DNA from: Zerene cesonia
Taxonomy: Eukaryota; Arthropoda; Insecta; Lepidoptera; Pieridae
Reading direction: 5' to 3'
Assembly: GCF_012273895.1 (NCBI RefSeq)
Contig: NC_052104.1
Span: 7,564,001-7,628,000 of the forward strand
Length of the DNA: 64,000 nt
Part shown: one piece after another, positions 22,642 through 34,079 of the stretch
Numbering within the stretch: the first letter of the stretch is position 1
Layout: each line of letters begins with the position of its first letter
Position numbers and translations under genes: made by a program
Notes under the pieces: generated by a model
Seen by the model: the letters and a program-made list of their open reading frames with translations, nothing else
What the model was told of the DNA's origin: nothing
Databases searched by the model: none

Positions 22642-22841
22642 CTAACATGGAGGTTCATGGTCATGTGTGGTCACTGCGATTAGTTCTCCCTGAAAGGTGT
22701 GAGCATACGCCTTACACCCCACACCTCGTCTGGAGCAATACCACACTACCTTACCACTGCAGTTCTCCCTCTGCCGTTTGAAGGTGTAGTTGTTATGTAC
22801 GAGACTTAGGTGTTTTCCATGTCTCGATGGCACGAATATCA
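22642..22841 (-). CDS. mod(mdg4): FLYWCH terminal exon, WYC block
   Basis: The acceptor catttttccag precedes 22841; tg completes the codon and 65 residues follow. The finger has V-W-Y-C35-S-R-R-G-V-G-C42-K-A-Y and H59-D-H61-E-P-P, ending at Cys right after P-P, so the common tail is missing. It starts I-F-V-P-S-R-H-G-K-H. It is closest to the 21066 and 19325 exons. Confidence 0.92.
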
Positions 22842-23035
22842 CTGGAAAAATGTATTTCCTTAGTAAAATATGAATCACAGACCATACGAGATATGCCAGC
22901 TGTCATGAAATACTATAAAGCTGCAGAGTTTATTTGTTTAAATCAGAATAATAAAGAATCAGAACACTCTGGGATTCGTTATACTGTTATTGCTCGTTAT
23001 ATTGAATATTTTAAGTAAGCAAAAAGATTGTACTA

Positions 23036-23037
<2 letters not shown>

Positions 23038-23067
<30 letters not shown>
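23038..23067. repeat. (AT)n microsatellite
   Basis: About 14 uninterrupted TA units in the spacer between exons at 22642 and 23150. Confidence 0.95.
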
Positions 23068-23070
<3 letters not shown>

Positions 23071-23149
23071 AATAATAAGAAAACAATATTGTTTTAAGCC
23101 ATTCATGCATTGCTGACAAATATCAAGTTTATGTTCTCAACACAATAGT

Positions 23150-23316
23150 TTATAGCAGTGGTAACATTTCGGCTTTGTAATTCTTCACTTTCTTACCAGG
23201 AATATCATCACCACTGCTTTGCAACTGCAAAGAGGGAATATTACTGACTGGTACAGACAGTACTTCAGTGATAGAGAACGAAGACCTCTCGGAACGTTTG
23301 GCATTGCTAGTCCATT
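23150..23316 (-). CDS. Possible finger-less terminal exon
   Basis: The acceptor acctcatttgcag precedes 23316; aa completes the junction codon and 54 residues follow to taa. The phase matches all other terminal exons. The peptide is Ser-rich at the start, then V-L-S-V-P-V and a basic K-K-V-K-N-Y-K segment; there is no zinc finger and no recognised domain. It is codon-like and of higher complexity than surrounding A+T-rich DNA. Could be an isoform tail or chance. Confidence 0.4.
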
Positions 23317-24429
23317 CTGCAAATGAGGTTGAACCAACTAACAACGAACACCCTTTAAGAATTCACACACAAGGTATTTCTATTATTTTCGAAACAAGTA
23401 CTTGTGTATTATGTAACTATTCACATACGCAAAGCTGAGCATTCCATAAATCATGCACATCAGGCATCGTTCAGATTTTCGTCTGCAAGAAATAACGAAG
23501 TAAAATTGCTCAAAACTTTGTATTTTTTATTGTTGACTATTTCTGTATTTTGTGAGTCACAATTGTTTTAACTGTCGTATCAAAAACAAATAAAATAAAA
23601 TATAATAGTTTAAAAAAACTATAAAACACGCTTTAACAAAAATCATATTTTGCAAATTGAAAACTGGAATAATTTTATCAAATTAGTGTATTGTCATCGG
23701 TCCTCAATAAATCTACAAAGTTTGAACGAAATCTGGCCGTTTAAAGTGGGTCAAAATCGCGCCCAAAGAAGTCAGTTACAAACAAACAAACATACAAACA
23801 AACAAACATACAAACAAACAAACATACAGGTGAAGCTAATAAAAAGCGTGTAAAAAAAAGAAAAGCATTTGAAAGCTGTAATTTTGTTACTATTTCTTGG
23901 GGCTTACGGTGGCCATATGTTAACTATTTCACTACATCTTCAGCAAAAAAATGTTTATTTACTATTAATGTACATGTTTCTAATCATTAATTTTTCTGTG
24001 CGTTTGAATAATCATTAATTGAACAAATATTAACGTTCTTTTAAATGAACTAAGTTCGGAAATATCTTATAAACTCATATTTACCTTGGCAAATATTATC
24101 AACTATCAAGCAATGACAGATTCATAAAACCGTCCTGTCCAATAAAAACACTGATAGAGTGATCCTTATTAATTATTATTATATTACATTATACGTTAAA
24201 GTGACTAGATAGTATACATATCCACAGCAACAAGATCAAAATAAATAATTGCAAAAATTACATTTTAGAATATCTTAACCATTATGTAGACACAGTAGGA
24301 TATGCGATTACGGTCATTTTAGCGCTATCAATAATACTAATATATCAAGTTATAGGAAATATCGCCATTATAGCATTAGAAATAAGGATTAGATTTCTTA
24401 GCCGACATACAGATACAATAATTATAGAT
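23317..24429. other. Intergenic with LINE-tail-like repeat
   Basis: Contains the repeat at 23685-23860 (separate entry). The remainder is A+T-rich without recognised features. Confidence 0.4.
23685..23860 (+). repeat. Interspersed repeat with 16-bp minisatellite tail
   Basis: The segment 'ctacaaagtttgaacgaaat' to 'gggtcaaaatcgcgccc' is also present, diverged, at about 25590-25665. It ends in three copies of a 16-base A/C unit (aaacaaacaaacatac) at 23779-23826 and then 'aggtgaagctaataaaaagcg'. The layout is that of a retroelement 3' end. Confidence 0.6.
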
Positions 24430-24674
24430 CTATGGCATAATCTTGATCCACTTCCCACTGTTCAGTTGGTGGTATATGGGCGGTGGGTGGTTGTGTTCGA
24501 CTTCACCAGATGTATAGACATTATCAACACTGTTCACGATGGCTTTGCATCCACTGTGTCTGTTGGAACAGTACCATAACACGCCTCCTTTCGAATTCGA
24601 GAATCTCAATTTGTAGGTGTATTTTTTGAACATGAGCAACGGATTAACGCCCTTGCGTGTCGGTAGGAATTTCA
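24430..24674 (-). CDS. mod(mdg4): FLYWCH terminal exon, WYC block
   Basis: The acceptor gtgttgttacag precedes 24674; tg completes the codon and 80 residues follow. The finger has L-W-Y-C35-S-N-R, G-C42-K-A-I and H60-N-H62-P-P-P. The start K-F-L-P-T-R-K-G-V-N-P-L-L-M-F matches the neighbour at 25127 almost residue for residue, and both tails end G-K-W-I-K-I/V. The two are a recent tandem duplicate pair. Confidence 0.93.
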
Positions 24675-25126
24675 CTGTAACAACACGAGAAATGAAATTG
24701 AAGTAAGGTTTAAAATGCATTGGCATTGACAATGATAATAGTCTCGTTACAATGCATCGAATCGATAACGCTCGTAGTTTAAACGTGTTACATTATATGC
24801 AGATAGTGAAATTATAGATAAATTATTTACTAATATGAAATTGTATTTATTCAAAATTGTCGGTAGACAGGTTTTAATAATTACGATGAAAAAAATTCAA
24901 AAGCTGCTTCAATTATAATATTATGATGTGAATATGATAAATTGAATTCAATATTTGATACATTGTTTTTTGTCTTCCAAAATGTAACGGCAATCGAAAT
25001 ATCACAGATTTGAAATAAGAAAAAAAACGATATAATTTATCATAAAGAATGTAATCCAGTGCACTCTATTTAACAAACATATATCAAAAAACAAGAAAAA
25101 ACCTCTTATATGAAAATCATTCGCCT
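24675..25126. other. Short spacer between duplicate exons
   Basis: A+T-rich; no recognised element. Confidence 0.4.
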
Positions 25127-25374
25127 TCAACAGCCCACTTTTATCCATTTACCGTGCTTCGACTTAATATAATACGGCGGCTTATGATTATGTTCTTTAT
25201 TACCAAAGGTGTATTTATCATTTTCGCTTCGAACAAACGCCTTGCATTGTGCAGATATTCGGTTTGAACAGTACCACACAACCATGCCTCTGCTGGTACA
25301 CCTCTTCCTCATGAAGGTGTATTTGTTGAACATTAGCAGGGGGTGCACTCCTTTGTGCGTTGGCAAGAATTCCA
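25127..25374 (-). CDS. mod(mdg4): FLYWCH terminal exon, WYC block
   Basis: The acceptor cttgatttcag precedes 25374; tg completes the codon and 81 residues follow to tga. The finger has V-W-Y-C35-S-N-R, C43-K-A-F (one residue longer than its neighbour) and H61-N-H63-K-P-P. The tail is K-H-G-K-W-I-K-V-G-C. It is the duplicate partner of the 24430 exon. Confidence 0.93.
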
Positions 25375-26627
25375 CTGAAATCAAGCGAATGTTAGAATAT
25401 CTATAGTCTATACATTTTAATAACATTCCAAGGTAGATTTAACACTGTATTTTACGTAGATATTTGATGTGTAATCAATTAATTATGAGTAGACTAAACA
25501 CTGTGCAAGTAATTTTTCCGTCACGGGAATCATTACGGAATAATAAATAAAATTGATAAAAGGATAAACTCATGGAATTATGGAATTGGCACCGAACCTT
25601 GATAAGTGTACAAAGTTTGAATCAAATCTGTCCGTTTACAGTTGGTCAAAATCGTGTCTAAATCAATCAATCAATCAAAAACTCTTTATTGTGCACCTTT
25701 ACAAGAAGAGGACAAACAGGAGATAAATAATCAGCAGTATGAAGAGACACAACAGGCGGTCTCATCGCTTAAGCAGCGATAAACTAAAGGATTCGGTTAC
25801 AAAACAATAAACATAAAGAGGAAGCTAATAATTTCGTGTCAAAAAGTGGAATTTTTTTAAATAGAAACATAAAAATTGAAGAAATTATAAATATAACCCG
25901 AGGGCATAAAAATATCATTAATAATTTACATAATTTATTTAGTAATTCACGTATTTAATTAAATACATATTATCTAAATTAAATCAATAAGTACGCGTAC
26001 AAAACACTATTCAAATTACCTTCAAAGCGTACTTTTGTTATCACATATTTTAGGAGTAGTCTTCAATTAGTCAATAAACAAAACGTATACAGACGAACTT
26101 ATGAAAGATAAAATAACTTTCAGCTTACACAGTCAAAGAAAGGCAAAAAATCCTTACAATTTATAAAGCAAATATAAAAATAATCAAATAATCGTTACGA
26201 ATATTGCTTATAATTTGTGCTTAATTAAAGTCTAATATACTACGATATATTATTTTTTTTACTAATAAGTGTCTTTCGCTGAAATATAGAATAACGGTGT
26301 ACAAGCTGCACCAATCGTATAAAGAATAGAGAAAAGATAATAGGAAATAAATTGAGGGTAGAATTTAATTGTTACATTTACTAGCTCGAATTGCTTTTAT
26401 ATTTTGTTTTGTGATGAACGTCAATTTAAACCCACGACAGTTGCGTTGCATTGGCTGCCGTATTGCTCAATTTTTTACTTCAGAGTTAAATAAAATAACA
26501 TAAAAAAGTGAGATAAAAGATTTTTGCATACAATTCCGCGGCCTTATGGCTATAAGACATTTCTTCCAGTATTTTAAGCTACACTATAATTTACAACATT
26601 CAACCGTTGTCCTAGTAAGCATGAGAT
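25375..26627. other. Intergenic with retroelement tails
   Basis: Holds a copy of the repeat at 23685 (about 25590-25665), then a LINE-like 3' tail 'aatcaaaaactctttattgt' (25665-25810). It also holds a short motif near 26520-26575 (cggccttatggctataagac) that recurs at 59150-59190. Confidence 0.45.
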
Positions 26628-26881
26628 TTAGAAGTCATAAAATTGATTTTCTCCCGCCTGACCTCCGGCATACTGTGGCAACTTCGGCGGCGGGTGGTCA
26701 TGCGGCTTGAATGCAAACACCCTGGTACCAAAGCTTATAGCGGACGCTCTGCAACCTTTCAACCGACGAGAGCAGTACCAGGATATCCGTCCATCGGCGT
26801 TTTTCTTCTGGTAGCTGTACGTGAAGCCGGCGAGAAGCAGCAATGGATGTTTACCACCTCTTCTCGTCCACAGAAACGTTC
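26628..26881 (-). CDS. mod(mdg4): FLYWCH terminal exon, WYC block
   Basis: The acceptor catctttcag precedes 26881; ga completes the codon and 83 residues follow to taa. The finger has S-W-Y-C36-S-R-R, G-C43-R-A-S and H60-D-H62-P-P-P. The start is T-F-L-W-T-R-R-G-G-K-H-P-L-L. The tail is Gly-rich (A-G-G-Q-A-G) and unlike the others. It is the last member of the WYC block. Confidence 0.93.
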
Positions 26882-28412
26882 CTGAAAGATGTTTATTTTG
26901 AATATGGAACACATTTATGAAAGACAACGTGCTACAACTAAGGAAATATATTACTTACAACAAACAGTCAATTAATATGCTTATGTTTCACTTAAGAATG
27001 AACCGATACATGCAGATGTAGCGGTGAAACGTTTTTGTGCGAAAATTGAACAAATTTATCAGATTTAAAGAGCGATTTGGTTCTATTATTTCATTTCAAT
27101 TACAATTTTTTTAACATTTTACGTTATTATGTATTTTCCAAAACATGCATAACCGATTTTTTTTTATTGAATTCTAAACTATTTATTTAATTGTATGTAT
27201 TGCAAAGATTCATTACATTTGCAGGTCGAATATACCCGTTAGGTAATCTTGAGTAATGGTGGGGGGATTTCAAATGATTTTACCAATGGATTTTCTTCGA
27301 AGAAGTTATCAAGCGACCTTTTACATCCTACTAGATCGATCTTTTTTACTATATTTGAAAACGAAAAAAATATTATGAAATTATTTTAACATACAGTGTA
27401 CCTACAATTAGTAGCGTCAATTTTTACCTTCACAATGAAGTTTTGACAATAGCATAATATTCTCTAACCTATCTTTATTTATACTTTAAAATTAGATGCT
27501 CCTCTCTCCTCCTGCAATACAGAATAATCTGGAAAAGGTCTTATTATTATTGTAGCAATATTTATTTTGGAATTTGAAATATTATTTACATAGTTTGAAT
27601 TCACGATATGTAATTTATAATCAGTTCAGTTTGTTTTATTTTTATAGAGTAAATTTGAATAATTTAATTTCTAGAGGGAACCGTGTGCATCTTCCATAAC
27701 TGTTCCGGTATAAATAAGAGAAATATCCCCACATTTTAACAAAAATTTACTAACGAGTTGTTATTTATGAAGATCAGGTCATCCTTACATTAATACCTAT
27801 CTTATTGGTTTTTAATAACAGCAATAACGTCACAATATAAGGGTAGCTAAATTCAACCAAATATCCATTTACATACCCTCGAATTGTACATTTTATCACG
27901 ATTTTAAAAACACATGGAAATCACGGTCTTGTGAACTTTGGGAAAATCTTCAATTGACATTGAAATTTCTTTATTTGCATCAACACATAAATAGGTAAAG
28001 ACTGGTACATTGGTGCATTACAACTAACATTCAAATTAAACACTAATGAGCAGAAAAAATCCTATTTCTTAATACATTTAGAAATTACATCTTCTTGATT
28101 TATGTGTACTTACTTCTGCTTTATCTAACAACGCATCTCTTCAACAATTCATAAACGCCCTCTTTATCAAAAGACTAACTACCGATGATGCAACATGAAC
28201 ATCTTGCAGGAAAGATGCAGTATTCCCAACTCATACGTCATATAAGTCTAAAATATATTTTCTCTCTGTATTTAAAACGTCTTTTCCGATTAAAAATATT
28301 AATACATTATAACATATTCTTGATTTAAACCATTTCACACCATCCATAGCATAGAGTATCGCCTCTATATCATCTATCCTCTCTGTCCCCTTAACAATTT
28401 CGTATCGAACGA
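26882..28412. other. Intergenic, A+T-rich
   Basis: No exon or named repeat recognised in this 1.5 kb; a T-run lies at 27161-27170. Confidence 0.4.
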
Positions 28413-28651
28413 CTATCGTATCTTCACATATCTACCATTCGACGTCTTCATGAATTTGTAAGGAGCGTGAGTGTGGTCTTCGTTGCTGGCGATCAGATCT
28501 CCGTTCCGGTTCACGCAAATGTATGCACTACAGTCGTTACGATTGTTGCATCTCCAGCGCTCACCGTTCTTGGATCTAAATCCAAATCCATACCCGTAAC
28601 CTTTGTATATATAGTGCTGGATTCCGTTTATCATTGTTACCTTCTTTAATT
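28413..28651 (-). CDS. mod(mdg4): FLYWCH terminal exon, RWRC block
   Basis: The acceptor attcctttccag precedes 28651; aa completes the codon and 78 residues follow to tag. The finger has E-R-W-R-C34, C40-S-A-Y and H59-T-H61-A-P, with tail N-G-R-Y-V-K-I-R. The start is V-T-M-I-N-G-I-Q-H-Y-I-Y-K-G-Y. It pairs with the exon at 29882 and the pseudo-exon near 30250 as a small block with R-W-R-C in place of W-Y-C. Confidence 0.92.
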
Positions 28652-29881
28652 CTGGAAAGGAATCAGATATATGTCTTGAGTTCTGATTGTAATAACACGT
28701 AGAAAACAACAAATGCATTTCTTAAAACATAGAGTGCCTTTTTGACTGACGCATTTAAAACGGAAGGTATTTTATTTTTTTTATTGGTATGGTTACTGAA
28801 TAACAAAGTGGGTTTTTAACCGATTGATGCGATTCTTTTGTTTTGGTAGGAAATTGTTGTCATTTCACTCCCCATCAATCATCACTCCCCTTTTTGAAAG
28901 GCGTTGAAAATCATTGTTTGGATATACTATTTCTTACGGGTGGCCGAGAGGCTAGGCGTTGCTATGGTTTGTCAAAAAACGCGGCCCCGGGATCCCGCCT
29001 CGTGATCAAATTTTTTCTATTCTTTCAAAATTACTCATGGATACACTATTGTTTAATCAGTAGCTAATTTCTCAATCAATATAACTGTAAATTCATGATT
29101 TAATGTCTAGCTCAGGAAAGACATAAACAGCCCACCAATCTATAGTTAAACATTTCTTACTACAATTTCTCTGATCACTATTCAGTTAACAAAAATTCTT
29201 TAACAAGCATATATATAACTATTCTTCAAAGAATTACGTTAAAAAATTATACACTTCTGACTTGTTCCAATTTAGTTTATTAAATATTAACATGATATAA
29301 ATTTTCTCTCTAGAACTACAGTGCTACCAACTTATCTTTAAAATGGCGAAAGCTTTAATTGAAGGTATTGAATTGTCATTATTGACGACTTCAAGAGCTG
29401 TGTGTGTGTATTTTATAGCTAGATTTTAGTTACTAAATTATAACTATTCAATATGCCGAAAGCGATTAAAAGTGATAGTCTGAAGGTCAAATATATTTTA
29501 AAGGTTACACTGATGCGATGGTGGCACTTTCAGAGATGAGTTGATGGCATTGTATTACGCTTTAAAAACACATGAAACTCTATGGATGAGGTTTTATACA
29601 CAACTTCAACGATATATTGTTAGGATACATCTCGTGAGCTAAGTAAATCAACGCGTAAAAATTTGGTAATTGAATTACTTAACTTAACTTAACTACTACT
29701 TACATATTTAAATTCACAAGAAACCGTAATGAATCATATGGAAAAATGTTTGTGTGTTTTGTTAAAAATGCTTTGTATTAACAGAAGACCATCGAATTCA
29801 AACAATTGTACTAATTTTAAGTTTAAATATACCAAACCAATAATCAATCGAAGATCATTAAAATTATTTCAATTATACAAT
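28652..29881. other. Intergenic with tRNA-like remnant
   Basis: Apart from the tRNA-like sequence at 28934-29008, no element was recognised. Confidence 0.4.
28934..29008 (+). repeat. tRNA-derived SINE head or tRNA pseudogene
   Basis: Contains ggtggccgagaggctaggcg, a good pol III A box, and a degenerate B box (cccgggatcccgcc) about 45 bases on. Matching acceptor-stem ends are not visible, so it is not a functional tRNA gene. Confidence 0.5.
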
Positions 29882-30147
29882 TCAATTATATATTTTGTGG
29901 TGATTGAGTTGGTGTGTGAGTTTGATATATTTACCATCAGCAAGCTTATGGAACCGACACGGTAAGTGGGTATGCTCGTTTCTAGCTTGCACGAGTTGAC
30001 TCCTGTAATCAATGACGATGTAAGATTTACAGCCGCTCGTACATCGCCACCTTTCACCAACTTTCGAAGCGAACCCGAAGCAGTAAGTGTACCCACGATA
30101 TAAGTAATATGTTTTACCATTCACCATAGTTATGGATTTTAGTTCAT
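29882..30147 (-). CDS. mod(mdg4): FLYWCH terminal exon, RWRC block
   Basis: The acceptor tattttttcag precedes 30147; at completes the codon and 87 residues follow to tga. The finger has E-R-W-R-C35, C39 (only three residues between cysteines, the tightest in the array) and H58-T-H60-L-P-C. The start is S-I-T-M-V-N-G-K-T-Y-Y-L-Y-R-G-Y-T-Y. A His-rich extension (T-H-Q-L-N-H-H-K) follows the usual G-K-Y-I-K-L tail. Confidence 0.92.
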
Positions 30148-30249
30148 CTGAAAAAATATTCAATTTAACATATTACGAAGTATCATAAAGTATGATGTAA
30201 TAATGATGAGAATTAAGTCACTTGTAATTAAAATTATTTAAGTAACACT

Positions 30250-30404
30250 ACTGGAAGCACCTACAATATACTATACTACCCCGACAGCAGTTGGTACACC
30301 GCCAGCGCTCGGTGCCCTTACTTCTGAAGCCAAAGCAAAACGTGTATCCGCGGTACATGTATCTATTACGTTCTGCCATTTTCCAGGATTATGGCTTTCA
30401 GAAT
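30250..30404 (-). pseudogene. Decayed FLYWCH pseudo-exon, RWRC block
   Basis: The acceptor tcaattgcag precedes 30404. The following sequence matches the neighbouring exon (L-K-x-I in one frame; R-G-Y-T-F-C-F-G-F and E-R-W-R-C in another), but the homologous frame shifts near the acceptor and again after 'acgtaatag', which also supplies stops. It ends at tag after the cysteines, so the H-x-H half is absent. It is a broken duplicate of 29882-30147, about 100 bases upstream of it. Confidence 0.8.
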
Positions 30405-30926
30405 CTGCAATTGACTGTCATTGACTAGATCGCTAGTACACAAAATAGTTTGATGACATTATTAGAATATACCTAATCATCCCTTTTACTATATATTGTT
30501 GGTATTTACCAATTTGGGTTAAAGTCTCTGTACTCATGCTTATTGGTACTTCTTGTATACATCTATATATTTGGAGCAAACAAACAGTTAAAACAAATTA
30601 TTTTATTTCGCTCTTTATAACATTCACTAATATATATACAGAATATTTCGAATGAAAAATATAGGTACTAAGTAGATACTTCAATAAATTACTGACACTT
30701 TAGTAACAACCATATGTTCCCATTATAAAAATCATGTTTAAGATGGTATGAAACGTTTTTCTTTTTTCTTCCAAAATCGTTTGATAGCACCTACAACTGG
30801 TATCCACGTTATTAGTTAAATCTAGAACTGATTAGATAAAGAACTATCTGGACCCTATTCCTGGGCAATTTTAATAAAAAATTTATGGTAACGCTCTGAA
30901 TAACTATCCATCCATAGCATAGATAC
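30405..30926. other. Intergenic, A+T-rich
   Basis: No element recognised. Confidence 0.4.
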
Positions 30927-31204
30927 TCAATTTAATTCTAATTTATGTCCAATCATCTTTTTCGGAGCCAAATCTTTCAAAGGCATATATAGTCCGTTCA
31001 TACATTTCACAAACGTTTTCGGCGGATGGTAATGCATTGCTGGCTCTTTGAGAATTTCAAAAGTTTCACTGTCCACTAATAGAGCAACGAAGCATGAGCT
31101 AGTTTTGATGCACCTCCATCGGTTCTTGCTACCCGTATCTTTGACATAATAGTACCCGTTATATTGTAAATACTTCTGATGATTTATAGTGAAAATGAAG
31201 CGCA
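30927..31204 (-). CDS. mod(mdg4): FLYWCH terminal exon, MHxHP block
   Basis: The acceptor ttctcttttcag precedes 31204; tg completes the codon and 91 residues follow to tga. The finger has R-W-R-C31-I-K, C37-F-V-A-L-L-V-D and M-H57-Y-H59-P-P. A longer tail (M-N-G-L-Y-M-P-L then K-K-M-I-G-H-K) extends past the normal end. It is nearly identical in the finger to the 31471 exon: D-S/D-E-T-F-E-I/V-L-K/R-E-P-A-M-H. Confidence 0.92.
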
Positions 31205-31470
31205 CTGAAAAGAGAAAATCAACTGTAATATAAAATTTAAAACAGTAAACGAATTTGTTCTGGTGTAAAATAATAACAGAAACACACGTTTTATATGACA
31301 CATAAATTTACTAAAGTAAGATTGCAAAGTAAAAATAACAGGAACCATATTTTGAGCGTATAATATTTGTACAAAGATAAAACAATACTAAAACTAACAA
31401 ACTAAAAAGTTAAAACACAAAATATAAATTTATATAGAGTTTAAAAGTATGAAAAAACTATCAAGAAACT

Positions 31471-31706
31471 TTATTGTACACTTCGCCGAATAAGACACTT
31501 CAAAGAAGTAGTGATCGTGGGTGTAGCAGGATGGTTATGCATTGCGGGTTCCCTGAGTACTTCAAAAGTTTCGTCATCTACTAACAACGCAACGTAACAA
31601 AAATTAGACTTGATACATCGCCAACAGTTGTTGTATGTATCTTTTACGTAGCAGTATCCCTTGTAACGCAGAAACTTCTGTTTATTTATAGTAGCAATGA
31701 AATCCA
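31471..31706 (-). CDS. mod(mdg4): FLYWCH terminal exon, MHxHP block
   Basis: The acceptor tatttccatag precedes 31706; tg completes the codon and 77 residues follow. The finger has C-W-R-C30-I-K, C36-Y-V-A-L-L-V-D and M-H56-N-H58-P. The tail has lost the G-x-Y motif (S-L-K-C-L-I-R-R-S-V-Q). The stop taa lies inside caataaag, so the poly-A hexamer AATAAA overlaps the stop. It is the tandem duplicate of 30927-31204. Confidence 0.92.
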
Positions 31707-32086
31707 CTATGGAAATAAGAAAAAAAACTTAATAAATAACGGGCTAAAGATATCTTTCATAATGTTGAGTATATGCCAACATACGAAATGATAGGAAAGA
31801 AGCTTTGGACACAGAGTAATAAATACAAGTACTTTGAAGCCTGAACTTCTTCAGAATGTTAGATCTGGTAGAAAGGTGAAAGCGATAGCAATAAAATAAT
31901 ACATTCAGGTCAGTCAAATAATTATATTTTATGTATTAAACTTATCAACCACGTTACAGTCATGCTTTCATAGTCAAAATAACTATTTCCAAAACTAAAT
32001 ACTTTTAAATTCATGATTACGTTAAATGCCCAAATTTCAGAATCGAGGTAACTTGACAGTAAATTATCTGAAACATCTATTGTTTT
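31707..32086. other. Spacer, A+T-rich
   Basis: No element recognised. Confidence 0.4.
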
Positions 32087-32328
32087 TTAATACAAATATC
32101 TATGTCTTATTCGCACATAACCAGTGGCGGTCTCGTAAAAAATAGCAGGTGGATGCTGGTGCGGTTTGCTCTCTCTCACCACATTGAAATCTTCATCAGT
32201 TAGTATTGATCTGTAGCATGATTTCGTGTCTACGCATCTCCAGGCATGCTTCGAATTTACCACTTTAGAATAAAAGTAGTTGCGATATTTTATTAAAGTC
32301 TTCCCGTTGACTGTCGTAATTAGAGTCA
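32087..32328 (-). CDS. mod(mdg4): FLYWCH terminal exon, MHxHP block
   Basis: The acceptor ttcatttttag precedes 32328; tg completes the codon and 79 residues follow to taa. The finger has A-W-R-C31-V-D, C37-Y-R-S-I-L-T-D and H56-Q-H58-P-P, with tail T-G-Y-V-R-I-R-H-R-Y-L-Y. It is the oldest or most diverged member of the three-exon block: D-E-D-F-N-V-V-R-E-S replaces D-x-E-T-F-E-x-L-x-E-P. Confidence 0.92.
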
Positions 32329-33436
32329 CTAAAAATGAAAATCACTTTTTATATTTTCCGAATCAATTTCATAAGTATGCAATTAAACATTGTGAATAAT
32401 ATACTCGCAAAGTGCCGGCATTGACTAGAGCCACTGACGATTACTTTCGTAGAAATAGTAGGAATAATCTATACATTTCTCTATCAAGTATGGTACCTTT
32501 GGTAACTGATAAATCTCAAATATTGAATTAATATAAAATCATAAGAATAAAATCTTAAGTTATGATGTGAAGTGAAAGGGTTATACAATGTGGATACTCT
32601 AAGAAAAACTATATAATTTAAACATTTAAGTATTTTATTCAAAATTACTAAAATAACATTTCTCTGTTTCTTTGAGTCTAAATTAAAAGTGCGTAATCGT
32701 CTTCTTCAATTTTAAACTAGGTCTTTATATGAATAGGTTTTGAACCAAAGACTTCCTCAAGACACTTTATTTATAACCTTTAGCATTAAGAATTCAATTT
32801 CCACTTCATGTTATAGCTTTTATTCCCTGTCACTTTTAATTGATCATTTTCTATTATTTTCAAATACTCCACTCTTCTTTGTTCTGTGAATATCTGGTTT
32901 AATTCACGGTAAGTTGTTATAAGGCGTTTTTGTCGAACTTTGTGTCTTTTATATTGAGTTACTCTTAGAACAGAGCGTTTATTTAACGTTTCTCTATCTT
33001 ACCCACTATCGTACAAAAGCTGGTAAATCATCAGGTATTCATACTCGAATACTTTTTCCTAGTTAAATAATTGTAACAACGGACTAGATTAAATCACAAA
33101 CATTAAAAAATCCTGACACTCCAGGTAGTTAACAGTACCTATACAATCACTTCTCTTCATTCTGATTTATCCCCTATTAGTGCTTAATGTCTCTCACGTT
33201 TAATAAAAGATACAAATTGATCACACGTGAAATCTAAACAATGGACTCATACACTAAACTATTAACAATTAAAAAAGCCTAAATTCGAGCGAACAGTGCA
33301 TGAGTGTATCTCTATTGGCCCATTTATTTTCTACGTTTCAACGTGAACGTGTTTTATTAGGCAATTTGTTATATTTAAATATATATGTATTTTTGCATTT
33401 GAATATAACAATAATAAACATCTTCTGTCTGGCGTA
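32329..33436. other. Intergenic, A+T-rich
   Basis: No exon, repeat or RNA gene recognised. Confidence 0.4.
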
Positions 33437-33693
33437 CTACAATGGTGGATCTACAACGTCTTTCCATGTTTGTCGCTTTTCTTTCAAATATTGGTAGCAT
33501 AAGTCGAACAGCAATGGATGATTATGTTTGTGGCTAGTTTTCATCACCACCAGCTTACTATCGGTGTAAACTGCAGCGGAGCACGAGGGGTAGTGGGTGC
33601 AGCACCATCTAATGAAGGTTTTAGCACTGAACTGCTTGTGGAAAACGTAACCTTCGTAGAACATCTGTTTCCCGTTTATATACGGTGTAAGTA
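33437..33693 (-). CDS. mod(mdg4): FLYWCH terminal exon, CTxxPxC block
   Basis: The acceptor gtttgatttcag precedes 33693; ta completes the codon and 84 residues follow to tag. The finger has R-W-C-C31-T-H-Y-P-S-C37 and H56-N-H58-P (a further H at 54). The tail after the finger is long and unusual (Y-L-K-E-K-R-Q-T-W-K-D). The start N-G-K-Q-M-F-Y-E-G-Y-V-F-H-K links it to the six other exons of this block. Confidence 0.92.
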
Positions 33694-34079
33694 CTGAAAT
33701 CAAACATAATAGGATTGATCTTCGACTGTGTAAAGAACGGTTGCAATATATTATATTATTGTAAAATACGACGGTACAAATGTATGGTACTGTAAACGAT
33801 ATTTATAGATTAATATTTTTAATTATAGCGAGATGAAAAATATAATTAACAAAATAAAATTCATATTCGAAATTCTGTAATGACTTTATTTACACAAAAG
33901 CTATTTTACATTACACTTTATTCCCGATAAGAAAAAATCACTCAGTATTACATGAAAGTCAAAGACCATAACAGACTACATCTGTCTCTTAATTATCTTT
34001 CAAACAAAAATATACTCTATACTATTGATATTTAGAGCTATGTCTCCAAATCACAGACCTACACTATACTCCCTCTTGC
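33694..34079. other. Spacer, A+T-rich
   Basis: No element recognised. Confidence 0.4.

Noticed and set aside
23779..23826. Regular A/C repeat that might be telomeric or a CRISPR-like array
   Set aside because: It is three copies of a 16-base unit at the end of a dispersed repeat; no spacers, and not the insect TTAGG telomere unit.
28934..29008. Functional tRNA gene
   Set aside because: A and B boxes are present but no complete cloverleaf or acceptor stem can be drawn; more likely a SINE head.
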